Source: Candidatus Poribacteria bacterium (GTDB lineage Bacteria; Poribacteria; WGA-4E; GCA-2687025). Taken from it: 64,000 bases of DNA. The notes beneath the pieces were generated by a model. The model worked only from the letters and a program-made list of their open reading frames with translations. It did not search any database and had not been told where the DNA came from. The stretch lies in NCBI GenBank assembly GCA_026004875.1, contig BPJZ01000005.1:86922-150921 (forward strand), in the 5' to 3' direction. The position numbers and the translations under genes are program-made. Numbering within the stretch: the first letter of the stretch is position 1; each line of letters opens with the position of its first letter. Of the stretch, positions 35,685 to 43,739 are shown piece by piece.

Positions 35685-36837
35685 GCAGACCACCCCGGAC
35701 GACCGAATTCCCTGGACGCAGGAGCAAAGAACGACCTTCCAGCGACGGCTGCGCGAGTGGTTTTTGAGCGTCCAGCGGCCCCTGCCCTGGCGGGAAACCC
35801 GCGACCCGTACCGCATCCTCGTCTCGGAAGTGATGCTCCAGCAGACCCAGGTTGCGACGGTGATTCCCTACTACGAACGGTTTCTTGCCCGGTTTCCGAC
35901 GGTCCAGGCGCTCGCGGAGGCCACCCAAGAGGAGGTGTTGCAGCTTTGGCAAGGACTTGGGTACTACTCCCGCGCCCGGAACCTGCACCGGGCAGCTCGA
36001 ACGATCGTTGCCGAGCACAACGGACAGGTACCGGCCGATCCTCAAGCGCTCCTGCAACTCCCCGGCGTGGGACGGTACACCGCGGGCGCCGTGGCCAGCA
36101 TCGCTTTTGGTCGACCGGTGCCCTTGGTGGACGGGAACGTTGCCCGGGTATTGTGCCGGCTCTTCTGCGTCGAGGGCGATCCGAAGTCCGGCGCCGTCCA
36201 ACGGCGGCTCTGGCAGATCGCTGAAGCACTTGTTCCAGAGGAGCGCCCCGATCTGCACAACGTCGGTCTAATGGAACTAGGCGCCCTGGTCTGTACGCCG
36301 GAAGCCCCTCAGTGCCAACAGTGTCCGGTCGCCGAGCTTTGCGAAGCCCAACGTCAAGGCGCCGTTGCCCACTACCCCCGTCCCTCCCCATCGCCGGAGA
36401 CGCTTCACCTGGATGAAGCCGCCGCCTGGACAACGCGCAACGGGCAGGTTCTCCTGATCCGCCGACCGGAGTCGGCGCGATGGTGGTCCGGACTCTGGGA
36501 GCTTCCCCGAGTCCGGATCAAGCCGGGGGAGTCGCCAGAACGGGCTGCCGAGCGGGCACTTCGCGAGCTCTGCGGCCTGAAAGCTCAGGCTCAAAGCCGC
36601 CTGCTCACCTTGCGTCATACGGTCACTCGTCACCGAATTACGCTTACCTTCGTCGCCTGCGCGACGACCATCGGCGAGCCGGAAACCCCCCCTGCCGGCG
36701 ACAGGCTCCAGTGGGTCGCCCTGGATCGCCTTGAGGAGCTTCCGATGGCCGCCCCGCAGCGGCGAGGTATCCGACGTATCCTGAAAGAGCAGCAGCTCCA
36801 ACTCGATGTACGCGTCGCCCAGAGAGGGGAGGAGTAG
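35677..36837 (+). CDS. mutY: A/G-specific adenine glycosylase MutY
   Basis: 386 residues. Removes adenine mispaired with 8-oxoG. N-terminal domain with VSEVMLQQTQVATVIPYYER (catalytic Glu), helix-hairpin-helix LPGVGRYTAGAVASIAFG and catalytic Asp in PVPLVDGNVARVL; [4Fe-4S] loop CTPEAPQCQQCPVAELC with spacing C6C2C5C; C-terminal NUDIX-like domain (residues ~235-370; NGQVLLIRRPESARWWSGLW, then ELPRV) for 8-oxoG recognition. It starts 8 bases inside the FGE-like gene and ends next to a sulfatase start, so this is a tightly packed unit. Confidence 0.95.
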   Translation: MNKQTTPDDRIPWTQEQRTTFQRRLREWFLSVQRPLPWRETRDPYRILVSEVMLQQTQVATVIPYYERFLARFPTVQALAEATQEEVLQLWQGLGYYSRARNLHRAARTIVAEHNGQVPADPQALLQLPGVGRYTAGAVASIAFGRPVPLVDGNVARVLCRLFCVEGDPKSGAVQRRLWQIAEALVPEERPDLHNVGLMELGALVCTPEAPQCQQCPVAELCEAQRQGAVAHYPRPSPSPETLHLDEAAAWTTRNGQVLLIRRPESARWWSGLWELPRVRIKPGESPERAAERALRELCGLKAQAQSRLLTLRHTVTRHRITLTFVACATTIGEPETPPAGDRLQWVALDRLEELPMAAPQRRGIRRILKEQQLQLDVRVAQRGEE

Positions 36838-36839
36838 AG

Positions 36840-38471
36840 ATGGCCGCGTCCCGCCCGAACATCCTCTGGATCAGCCTCGAAGACGTCAGCCCCCGGTTTG
36901 GATGCACCGGCGATCCGGTCGCCCGCACGCCAAACATCGACCGGCTCGCCGCCGAAGGGGTGCGCTTTCCAAACGCCTTCTGCGTAGCACCGGTGTGCGC
37001 CCCAAGTCGCCATGCGATCATCGTCGGGCTCTACCCGACCTACTCCGGCGCCCATCACATGCGAACCACCCATCGAAACCCCCACACTCCGGAGCTTCCA
37101 ACCCCCTATGAGGTGGTGCTGCCGCCGGAGGCGAAAATACTTCCGGAGTACCTGCGCGCCGCCGGTTACTACTGCACCAACAACGTCAAGACGGACTACC
37201 AGTTCTCCCCCCCGGTCACCGGTTGGGACGAGAACAGCCGCGAGGCTCACTGGCGAAACCGCCCAGACCCGTCTCAACCGTTCTTTGCCGTCTTCAACGA
37301 GACGTTCACCCATGAAAGCGGGATGTGGCCCCGCGAGGATCGTCCCTTGGAGACCGATCCGACAACGGTTAGCGTCCCGCCCTATCTGCCGGACACCCCG
37401 CGAGTCCGCGAGACGATCGCCCGACACTACGACAACCTGGCCCGCGCCGACCGGTTCGTCGGCGAGCTCCTAGAACAACTGGAAGAGGACGGACTGGCCG
37501 AAAACACGATCGTCTTTCTCTGGAGCGATCATGGCGAAGGGCTCCCCCGCGCCAAGCGCTGGCTGTACGACACGGGGATCCGAATTCCGCTGATCGTCCG
37601 CTGGCCGGAGGCCCACCGGAACGGAGCCTTGGCCCCCGGCTCCACCGACGACCGGCTGGTGAGCCTGATCGACCTGCCGCCGACCGTCCTGTCCCTCTGC
37701 GGATTGGACATCCCGGCCCACATGCAGGGGCAGCCTTTCTTAGGCCCCCAGGCCCAGCCACGCCAGTATGTCTACGCGACGCGAGACCGCTACGACGAGA
37801 CCTACGATATGGTGCGCGCTGTTCGGGATAGGCGCTTCAAGTACATCCGCAACTACCGTCCGGAGCTGCCCCGTTTTCTCTGGATTCCCTATCGGAACCG
37901 GCATCCGGCCATGCAAGAGCTTTGGCGGCTGCACGCTGAAGGCCGGTTGGAAGGCCCTGCGCTGGAACTGTTCCGCTACCCACGACCGGTCGAAGAGCTG
38001 TACGACTGCGAAAACGATCCCTGGGAGCTAAACAACCTGGCGAACAATCCGGCCTATCGGGAGGTTTTAGAGCGGATGCGGTCGGCATTGGAGGCCTGGA
38101 GACAAAGATTCGATCGATGGGGAGAGGTCCCCGAGGCCCAGATGGTCTCCCTCTTCTGGAACGGGAGCTCCCAGCAGCCGACGACCGCCCCGGTGGTCTT
38201 TGTGCCGATTGCACCGGAACAGCCGGGAACCGACGCGGCACCGGAGGGTGGTCGTTACACCGACCCGACGCTGCTCCAGTTGCACTGTGCCACCCAAGGG
38301 GCCTCAATCGCCTGGACAACCGATCCAGGGGAGTCCCCCCGGTGGCGGCTCTACACCGAGCCGATCCGTCTTCCCGTCGGGACGACGACGGTGCGGGCCA
38401 AGGCGATCCGGATCGGCTATCGCGAGAGCGAAGAGCGTCGCGCCACCTTCACCGTACAGCCAGCAGGTTAG
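36840..38471 (+). CDS. Type I sulfatase with a C-terminal chitobiase-like domain
   Basis: 543 residues. The sulfatase core has RPNILWISLEDVSPRFGCTG (metal ligands), the formylglycine motif VCAPSRHAII with Cys53, and LWSDHGEGLPRAKRWLYDTG. The C-terminal ~75 residues (LQLHCATQGASIAWTTDPGE; PVGTTTVRAKAIRIGYRESE) form a chitobiase/beta-hexosaminidase C-terminal (Fn3_3-like) domain. The domain composition suggests action on a sulfated glycan. There is no signal peptide. It begins 2 bases after the mutY stop. The substrate and the maturase are unknown. Confidence 0.9.
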   Translation: MAASRPNILWISLEDVSPRFGCTGDPVARTPNIDRLAAEGVRFPNAFCVAPVCAPSRHAIIVGLYPTYSGAHHMRTTHRNPHTPELPTPYEVVLPPEAKILPEYLRAAGYYCTNNVKTDYQFSPPVTGWDENSREAHWRNRPDPSQPFFAVFNETFTHESGMWPREDRPLETDPTTVSVPPYLPDTPRVRETIARHYDNLARADRFVGELLEQLEEDGLAENTIVFLWSDHGEGLPRAKRWLYDTGIRIPLIVRWPEAHRNGALAPGSTDDRLVSLIDLPPTVLSLCGLDIPAHMQGQPFLGPQAQPRQYVYATRDRYDETYDMVRAVRDRRFKYIRNYRPELPRFLWIPYRNRHPAMQELWRLHAEGRLEGPALELFRYPRPVEELYDCENDPWELNNLANNPAYREVLERMRSALEAWRQRFDRWGEVPEAQMVSLFWNGSSQQPTTAPVVFVPIAPEQPGTDAAPEGGRYTDPTLLQLHCATQGASIAWTTDPGESPRWRLYTEPIRLPVGTTTVRAKAIRIGYRESEERRATFTVQPAG

Positions 38472-38512
38472 GTGAAAGCCCTCGCGGGGCTTGCTGTGCT
38501 CCGCAGGCCCAA

Positions 38513-38541
38513 TTGACCCGCTTCGCTCCAGAGGAGACAAT
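38513..38541 (+). promoter_or_regulatory. Putative promoter before the TPR/membrane protein pair
   Basis: TTGACC at 38513-38518 and GACAAT at 38536-38541 with a 17-base spacer lie in the 118-base gap after the sulfatase. Predicted start near 38548, ~40 bases before the ATG at 38590, which has GGGGGAGGAAC upstream. The -10 box matches only four of six positions. Confidence 0.4.
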
Positions 38542-38589
38542 CATAAGGAGCGGGGCATCTTTTCATTAAGAGCGCGGGGGAGGAACTCG

Positions 38590-39357
38590 ATGCGGTTTGT
38601 TTACCTTGGAGGTGCGTTGTTGGCGGCGGTGATCGTTGTCTGGTGGTGGGTCGCGGTACGACCCCACACGCAACCGATCGCGACGGCGCCTAGCAGCACC
38701 TCGATGGCTTTCTATGAGGCAAAGAGTCGGGCGGAGCTCCTTCGTTTTCAGGCGCGGCACACCCGGAACTTCGATGCTGCAATCGCCGCCTATCAATCGG
38801 CGCTTCAAGTGCGTCCAGACAACGCAGAGATTCACAACGACCTGGGGGCGACTTATTACGAAAAGGGCCGAGCGCTGATGGGTGAACCGGTCGCGGAGGA
38901 CCTGCGCTTTTACAGCAGTTCCCCAGACCTAGAGGTGCGCGTTCGGGAGACGCTGGAGTACATGGAGAGCTGGTTCGATCAGGTTCCAGCGGACCCAAAC
39001 ACGATCACCCCCAAAAAGTTCGTCTGGGACATTCCGGCCTACCTGCTCAAGCCGTTCGAGGAGTACGCCAAAACGCGGAACGATCTGATCTACTCGTCCC
39101 GGCGGGTGGGGGACCATTACGAGCTGGTTGTCTACGCCGGCGAGACGGCGCGAGCTTTCAAGCAGGCGGAGATCCACTTCTGGCGGGCGATCGACCTACG
39201 GCCGGAGTACGCCCCGGCCTATCGGAACTTGGGAGCGCTCTATGTGGAGATAGGACGTCGGGAGGATGCGATCAAAATCCTTCGGCAAGCGTTGCGCTTG
39301 GAGCCCCAAGACCGGGAGCTGGACCTGTACCTGCAGCAGCTGGTAGGGATTCAGTGA
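38590..39357 (+). CDS. Membrane-anchored TPR protein
   Basis: 255 residues. N-terminal TM helix (FVYLGGALLAAVIVVWWWVAV) makes it bitopic with most of the chain outside the cytoplasm. TPR-like repeats at residues ~60-95 (NFDAAIAAYQSALQVRPDNA) and ~195-250 (AEIHFWRAIDLRPEYAPAYR; REDAIKILRQALRLEPQD). Between them an unrecognised ~90-residue insert contains PADPNTITPKKFVWDIPAYL. Probably a protein-interaction scaffold. Its stop overlaps the start of the polytopic membrane protein downstream, so the two likely work together. Confidence 0.7.
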   Translation: MRFVYLGGALLAAVIVVWWWVAVRPHTQPIATAPSSTSMAFYEAKSRAELLRFQARHTRNFDAAIAAYQSALQVRPDNAEIHNDLGATYYEKGRALMGEPVAEDLRFYSSSPDLEVRVRETLEYMESWFDQVPADPNTITPKKFVWDIPAYLLKPFEEYAKTRNDLIYSSRRVGDHYELVVYAGETARAFKQAEIHFWRAIDLRPEYAPAYRNLGALYVEIGRREDAIKILRQALRLEPQDRELDLYLQQLVGIQ

Positions 39358-40334
39358 AGCCAAAAGAGGCGACCGCTCTCTTTTCCAATCCCTGGCAGCG
39401 GTACTCCTTTGGTGGCTGGCTGCAGTTGGCTGCGCTCTGGTACGGGCGGGTTCTGCTCCCCTCGTTGTTGGTAGCCGTCGGCCTGCTTCTAGGCGGTGGA
39501 GGGATTAGTTACTGGGCCGTCCGGGCGGTGGAAGCGGCTGGATGGGTCCGGTTTTTCTCTCCACCGGAGCGCGTCTCGCTGGCCGTCTCTTGGACGTTGT
39601 TGTTGCTCTTGCTGGCGACGCCGTTCACGACCGTTTGGGCCTTTGGACGAATTGCGCGCTCCTGGCTAGGCCGAAGGGTCCCCACCCCGTCGGTTCGATG
39701 GTACCGGCTGGTTGGCGTAGCGCTTTACCTCTGGATTCCGCTAGGCGTTTTGGCCGGAGGGTTTCCGCTGGGGCTGATTGCGCTGCCGATCTATGTTTGG
39801 TGGATGTTCGCGCCTCTGGTCGTCGTCGTTGAAGGGGAGGGGGGAAGGGCCGCGTTGCGCCGGAGTCGTTACCTTTCTCTGGGCGAGTTCAGCGCAACGG
39901 CTCTTCCGGTCGTTTTGAGCTTCGCGTTATTCTTTATAGGGCTGACGATGGCTCAGCGGATCGTTCCCCACCCGCCGCGCGGGTTTCAGGTGACCGTCGA
40001 GGGGAAGTACGTCCGTCCCCTGACGGAGGCGGAGGAATACGATCCGGAGACCCGACTGATCACAGAAGCGGACGGGCGCCTGACGCCGGTTCCCGAGGAA
40101 GCGTACTACGACGCCGAGAGCAGAGTGCTGGTGATTCCGGCTCCGGAGCCGCTTTCGGCGGAAGCGGCTTGGGCCTGGGCTGGAGTTCCCACGGCGTTGG
40201 CCGCGCTGCTTGACCCGATCCGATGGTATCTGGTTGCCCTGTTGTATCTTGGCCTCCGCCGGCGCCGGGAGGGATGGTCCGCTGAACAGCTCGCGCGGGA
40301 GCTGGAGCTCCCGGGAAGACCTCTGAAACGTTAG
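39354..40334 (+). CDS. Polytopic membrane protein of unknown function
   Basis: 326 residues from GTG 39354. About six TM helices in two groups: VLLPSLLVAVGLLLGGG, VSLAVSWTLLLLLLATPF, VGVALYLWIPLGVLAGGFPL, IALPIYVWWMFAPLVVVV, then PVVLSFALFFIGLTMAQRIV and a C-terminal helix WYLVALLYLGL. The first ~200 residues resemble Yip1/DUF-type membrane proteins in outline (regularly spaced helices, RRSRYLSLGEFSA). A ~80-residue acidic soluble segment (residues 210-290) lies between the last helices. I cannot name a family. Overlap with the TPR gene suggests a complex. Confidence 0.6.
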   Translation: MKPKEATALFSNPWQRYSFGGWLQLAALWYGRVLLPSLLVAVGLLLGGGGISYWAVRAVEAAGWVRFFSPPERVSLAVSWTLLLLLLATPFTTVWAFGRIARSWLGRRVPTPSVRWYRLVGVALYLWIPLGVLAGGFPLGLIALPIYVWWMFAPLVVVVEGEGGRAALRRSRYLSLGEFSATALPVVLSFALFFIGLTMAQRIVPHPPRGFQVTVEGKYVRPLTEAEEYDPETRLITEADGRLTPVPEEAYYDAESRVLVIPAPEPLSAEAAWAWAGVPTALAALLDPIRWYLVALLYLGLRRRREGWSAEQLARELELPGRPLKR

Positions 40335-40345
40335 GACCCGAGCCG

Positions 40346-41287
40346 ATGGCTTCGACCACCGCTTTTCTCTATCGGGACGAGTACTTAAAGCACGAGACGG
40401 GGTTTGGACACCCGGAGCGTCCCGCGCGCCTACTCGCAATCCAGGAGGCGTTGGACAGCAGTGGCCTTCGTTCTCAGCTGACGCCCGTTGAGCCACGCAA
40501 CGCCACACTCGAGGAGATCGCCGCTGTCCATCAGGAGCGGTACATCGAGCGCGTCCGCGCGATCGCTCAGGGAGGAGGCGGACACCTGGACTACGACACG
40601 GTCATCTCGCCCCAGTCCTTTGAGATCGCGCTGCTGGCCGCCGGGGCGGTCTTGAGCGGGATTGACGCGGTGCTGAGCGGGAAGGTGGACAACGCCTTTG
40701 CCTGTGTTCGTCCGCCGGGGCACCACGCGACCCCGGATCGTGGGATGGGGTTCTGCCTCTTCAACAACGTGGCGATCGGCGCTCGGTACGCTCAGCGGGC
40801 GCACGGCATCGAACGGGTGTTGATCGTGGATTGGGACGTTCATCACGGCAACGGCACCCAGGACACCTTCTACACCGACCCGAGCGTCTTCTACTTTTCG
40901 ATCCACCAGCACCCACTGTACCCGGGAACAGGAATGGAGTCGGAGCGAGGCGCCGGAGCCGGAGAGGGGACTACGCTGAACGTCCCAGTGCCGCCGGGAA
41001 GCACCGACGAGGACTACTATCGTGCGTTTGAGGAGAAACTGCTTCCGGCGGCGCGGCGGTTTCGGCCCGATCTGATCCTGATCTCTGCTGGTTTTGATGC
41101 GCACGAGTCGGACCCGCTGGCCAGCATCTATCTGACAGCGGAGGCCTTTGGGCGACTGACGGCTTACGTCCGAGAGTTAGCGGAGGAGTGCTGCGGAGGG
41201 CGCATTGTCTCCGCGCTGGAAGGGGGTTACAGTTTGCACGGCCTCTCCACCTCGGTGGTGGAGCACCTCAAGGGTCTGCTCGCGTAA
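40346..41287 (+). CDS. Histone-deacetylase-family (class II-like) deacetylase
   Basis: 313 residues. Zn-dependent arginase/deacetylase fold: HETGFGHPERPARLLAIQEA, RPPGHHATPDRGMGFCLFNN, DWDVHHGNGTQDTFYTDPSV (two metal ligands), YPGTGMESERGAGAGEGTTL, ISAGFDAHESDPLASI (third ligand) and SALEGGYSLHGLS. In bacteria these act on acetylpolyamines, acetoin-like compounds or acetylated proteins; the substrate is not decided. Catalytic residues are all present. It is followed by a nucleotidyltransferase-fold protein. Confidence 0.92.
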   Translation: MASTTAFLYRDEYLKHETGFGHPERPARLLAIQEALDSSGLRSQLTPVEPRNATLEEIAAVHQERYIERVRAIAQGGGGHLDYDTVISPQSFEIALLAAGAVLSGIDAVLSGKVDNAFACVRPPGHHATPDRGMGFCLFNNVAIGARYAQRAHGIERVLIVDWDVHHGNGTQDTFYTDPSVFYFSIHQHPLYPGTGMESERGAGAGEGTTLNVPVPPGSTDEDYYRAFEEKLLPAARRFRPDLILISAGFDAHESDPLASIYLTAEAFGRLTAYVRELAEECCGGRIVSALEGGYSLHGLSTSVVEHLKGLLA

Positions 41288-41308
41288 GCCTTCAGGAAAA
41301 GGGGGCTT

Positions 41309-42016
41309 GTGGTGGCCGCTCGAGTACACGTGGAGCTAGTCCGATCCCTCGACCCTCTTCGGGCCATCTTGCCCGAACTGGCAACGCGATACAGCATCGA
41401 AAGGATTGCCGTCTTCGGCTCCTTTGTCCGGGGCGAAGAGACGGAGAAAAGCGACCTGGACCTCCTCGTCCGCGGATGTCCCATCAGCGAAGCGGAGCGC
41501 CTTCAAGAGGAGCTGTCCCGCATCGCCGAGAGGCCGGTTCACCTGGTTCTTGAAGAGGCCCTAGGGCGGTACGTGGGGGAGCATGTACGCCAGGAAGCGG
41601 TGGACCTGCGGGAGCCCTTAGCGGATGCGCTTCGGGCCTTGGAGCCGCATCGCCGTCTTGTGGACCTCCGGGACGTGCTGAGCGAGATCGGCGACCTTTT
41701 GGACCGGCTTGCCACCGACCTACAGACCACGCCAATCGAGTGGGTTCGTACCGGCCGATGGCCGAGCCTGCTCGCCGACCTGCGCCGATGGGGGGCGTTA
41801 GCCCACGCGGTTCCGGCGGAGCGGTGGGGCGATCTTCCGCCGGTGCCCCATCGCCCGGTCGAGGCGCTCGCGGTGCTCTCAGAGGGAGCGGAGCCCTCCT
41901 CCGCCCAAGCGCTCTATCGGCTCATGGCCCTAGCCGTGCCCCGCTGGCGCCAGGCGATACCGGCGATGATCGCCGCTGAAACGGAACGGATCGCCGAAGA
42001 GCGGAGAGGCCGGTGA
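41309..42016 (+). CDS. MNT-type nucleotidyltransferase-domain protein with a helical C-terminal domain
   Basis: 235 residues from GTG 41309. N-terminal minimal nucleotidyltransferase motif VFGSFVRGEETEKSDLDLLV (GSx10DxD), as in MntA/KanNT-like proteins, followed by EELSRIAERPVHLVLEEALG. The C-terminal half (residues ~110-235) is helical (LVDLRDVLSEIGDLLDRLAT) and could be a HEPN-like or other partner domain, but I see no clear RxxxxH motif. MNT proteins usually pair with a separate HEPN toxin; here both halves are in one chain. It sits between a deacetylase and pyrK, with its stop overlapping the pyrK start. Function unknown. Confidence 0.65.
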   Translation: MVAARVHVELVRSLDPLRAILPELATRYSIERIAVFGSFVRGEETEKSDLDLLVRGCPISEAERLQEELSRIAERPVHLVLEEALGRYVGEHVRQEAVDLREPLADALRALEPHRRLVDLRDVLSEIGDLLDRLATDLQTTPIEWVRTGRWPSLLADLRRWGALAHAVPAERWGDLPPVPHRPVEALAVLSEGAEPSSAQALYRLMALAVPRWRQAIPAMIAAETERIAEERRGR

Positions 42017-42813
42017 ACCGTCACGACGTTCGTTCCCGCATCCTCGAAAAACGGTTCTTAGCTCCGCGTCACGTCTGGATGCGGCTGGAGTGTGACTGGG
42101 ATCCGGCGAGGGTGCAGCCGGGTCAGTTTCTGCATCTGTGGCTTCCGGAGCTTCGCGACCCGTTGCTCCGACGTCCCTATACGATCTACCGGATCCGGCC
42201 CGGCGAGGTGGAGATCCTCTTCCAGGTGGTCGGGAAGGGGAGCGGGCTCTTGGCCGAGCGAGAGCCAGGGGAAAGAGTTCACCTGCTTGGGCCGTTGGGC
42301 CGGGGATTTGCGCTGCCGGAGCCGGGGACCCGCGCGTTGATCGTCGGCGGCGGGGTCGGGATGGCGTCCCTCTTCCTGCTGATCCAGCGCCTTCGGGAGC
42401 AGGAGTTTGAGGTCGAGGTCTTCATCGGCGCGCGGAGCCGGGACTACCTCCTCTGTCGGGACGAAGCGGCAGAGTCTGGGGCGTTGGTCTGGCTGGCCAC
42501 CGAGGACGGGAGCGAAGGCTTCGCCGGCCTGGTGACCGAGCTGGTCGCTCAGCGACTGGAGCGGAACCCTCCGGAACGAGCCGTCCTTTACGGTTGCGGA
42601 CCAACACCGATGATGGAGGCGCTCGCTAAGGTCGGAGCAGCTCACCGCTTGCCGACCTACGTCGCGCTGGAGAACCGAATGGGATGCGCGCTTGGGGTCT
42701 GTTTGGGATGCGTCGTCCCGATCCGACGGGAGGGGACCTCCCGCTACGAGCGGGTCTGCACCGAAGGCCCCGTCTTCGAGGCAGCTCAGGTGTGTTGGGG
42801 ATTCCGAATATGA
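42013..42813 (+). CDS. pyrK: Dihydroorotate dehydrogenase electron-transfer subunit
   Basis: 266 residues. Carries electrons from dihydroorotate dehydrogenase PyrD (class 1B) to NAD+. FAD-binding LRRPYTIYRI, NAD-binding ALIVGGGVGMASLFLLIQRL, the GCGPTPMMEAL loop and the C-terminal [2Fe-2S] site in MGCALGVCLGCVVPI with the fourth Cys in YERVCTEGPVF. Spacing and length are typical. Translationally coupled at both ends: GTG overlaps the MNT-type gene, stop overlaps pyrD ATG. Confidence 0.94.
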   Translation: MNRHDVRSRILEKRFLAPRHVWMRLECDWDPARVQPGQFLHLWLPELRDPLLRRPYTIYRIRPGEVEILFQVVGKGSGLLAEREPGERVHLLGPLGRGFALPEPGTRALIVGGGVGMASLFLLIQRLREQEFEVEVFIGARSRDYLLCRDEAAESGALVWLATEDGSEGFAGLVTELVAQRLERNPPERAVLYGCGPTPMMEALAKVGAAHRLPTYVALENRMGCALGVCLGCVVPIRREGTSRYERVCTEGPVFEAAQVCWGFRI

Positions 42814-43739
42814 ACGCCTTTCAGCCGGACATGCGGGTTAACATCGGCGGCTTTCAAATGAAGAACCCGGTCATGGTGGCCTCGGGGACCTTCGGCTACG
42901 GCTCTGAGTACGCCGAGTTTGTGGACTTGAACCGTCTTGGCGGCGTTGCCGTTAAGAGCATCACCCTGGAGCCGCGAGCGGGCAACCCGCCGCCGCGCAT
43001 CGCCGAAACGCCCGCCGGCATGCTGAACACCATCGGACTTCAAAACGTCGGCCTGGAGGCTTTCCTCACCGAGAAGCTCCCCTATCTGCGGCAGTTTGAT
43101 ACCTCGGTCCTGGTCAACCTCTCCGGCTACACGGTCTCCGACTACGTTCAGCTGTGCGAACGGCTCAGCGAAGCCGAGGGCGTACACGGATTGGAGTTAA
43201 ACGTCTCCTGCCCGAACGTGGACTGCGGAGGAATGCAGTTTGGCGTGGACCCCCAGCTGTTGGGAGAGCTGGTCGCCGCCTGCCGTCGAGCAACCCGACT
43301 GCCGCTGATCGTCAAACTGTCGCCAAACGTGACCGACATTGTGACGCTTGCACGGGTTTGTGAAGAGCACGGCGCCGACGGACTCTCACTGATCAACACC
43401 CTTCTGGGGATGGCCATCGACGTGCGCACCCGGAGGGCGAAACTCTCACGCGGCGTCGGCGGGCTCTCCGGCCCGGCCATTCGACCGATTGCCATCCGAA
43501 TGGTCTGGGAGGTGGCCCGGACGGTTTCGCTTCCGATCATCGGCATGGGCGGCATCACCTGCACCGAGGACGCCCTGGAGTTTATCCTCGCCGGCGCAAC
43601 GGCCATCGCCGTCGGCACGGCCAACTTTGTCAACCCCTCCGTCTCGATGGAGATCGTCTCCGGCCTGGAGGCCTACTTTCAGGAGCACCAGATTGCCTCT
43701 GTGGATAAGATCGTCGGAACTGTCCAGGTGGACGGATAG
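42810..43739 (+). CDS. pyrD: Dihydroorotate dehydrogenase, class 1B catalytic subunit
   Basis: 309 residues from ATG 42810 (ATGA overlap with pyrK). FMN-dependent oxidation of dihydroorotate to orotate in pyrimidine synthesis. PVMVASGTFGYGSEYAEFVD, VKSITLEPRAGNPPPRIAET, catalytic Cys in NVSCPNVDCGGMQFG (Cys rather than Ser marks class 1), VKLSPNVTDIVTLARVCEEH, and phosphate-binding IIGMGGITCTEDALEFILAG. The pyrK partner confirms type 1B (NAD-linked). Confidence 0.96.
   Translation: MNAFQPDMRVNIGGFQMKNPVMVASGTFGYGSEYAEFVDLNRLGGVAVKSITLEPRAGNPPPRIAETPAGMLNTIGLQNVGLEAFLTEKLPYLRQFDTSVLVNLSGYTVSDYVQLCERLSEAEGVHGLELNVSCPNVDCGGMQFGVDPQLLGELVAACRRATRLPLIVKLSPNVTDIVTLARVCEEHGADGLSLINTLLGMAIDVRTRRAKLSRGVGGLSGPAIRPIAIRMVWEVARTVSLPIIGMGGITCTEDALEFILAGATAIAVGTANFVNPSVSMEIVSGLEAYFQEHQIASVDKIVGTVQVDG

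Noticed and set aside
38472..38512. Terminator after the second sulfatase (AGCCC...GGGGCT hairpin)
   Set aside because: The stem is only five base pairs and is not followed by a T run.
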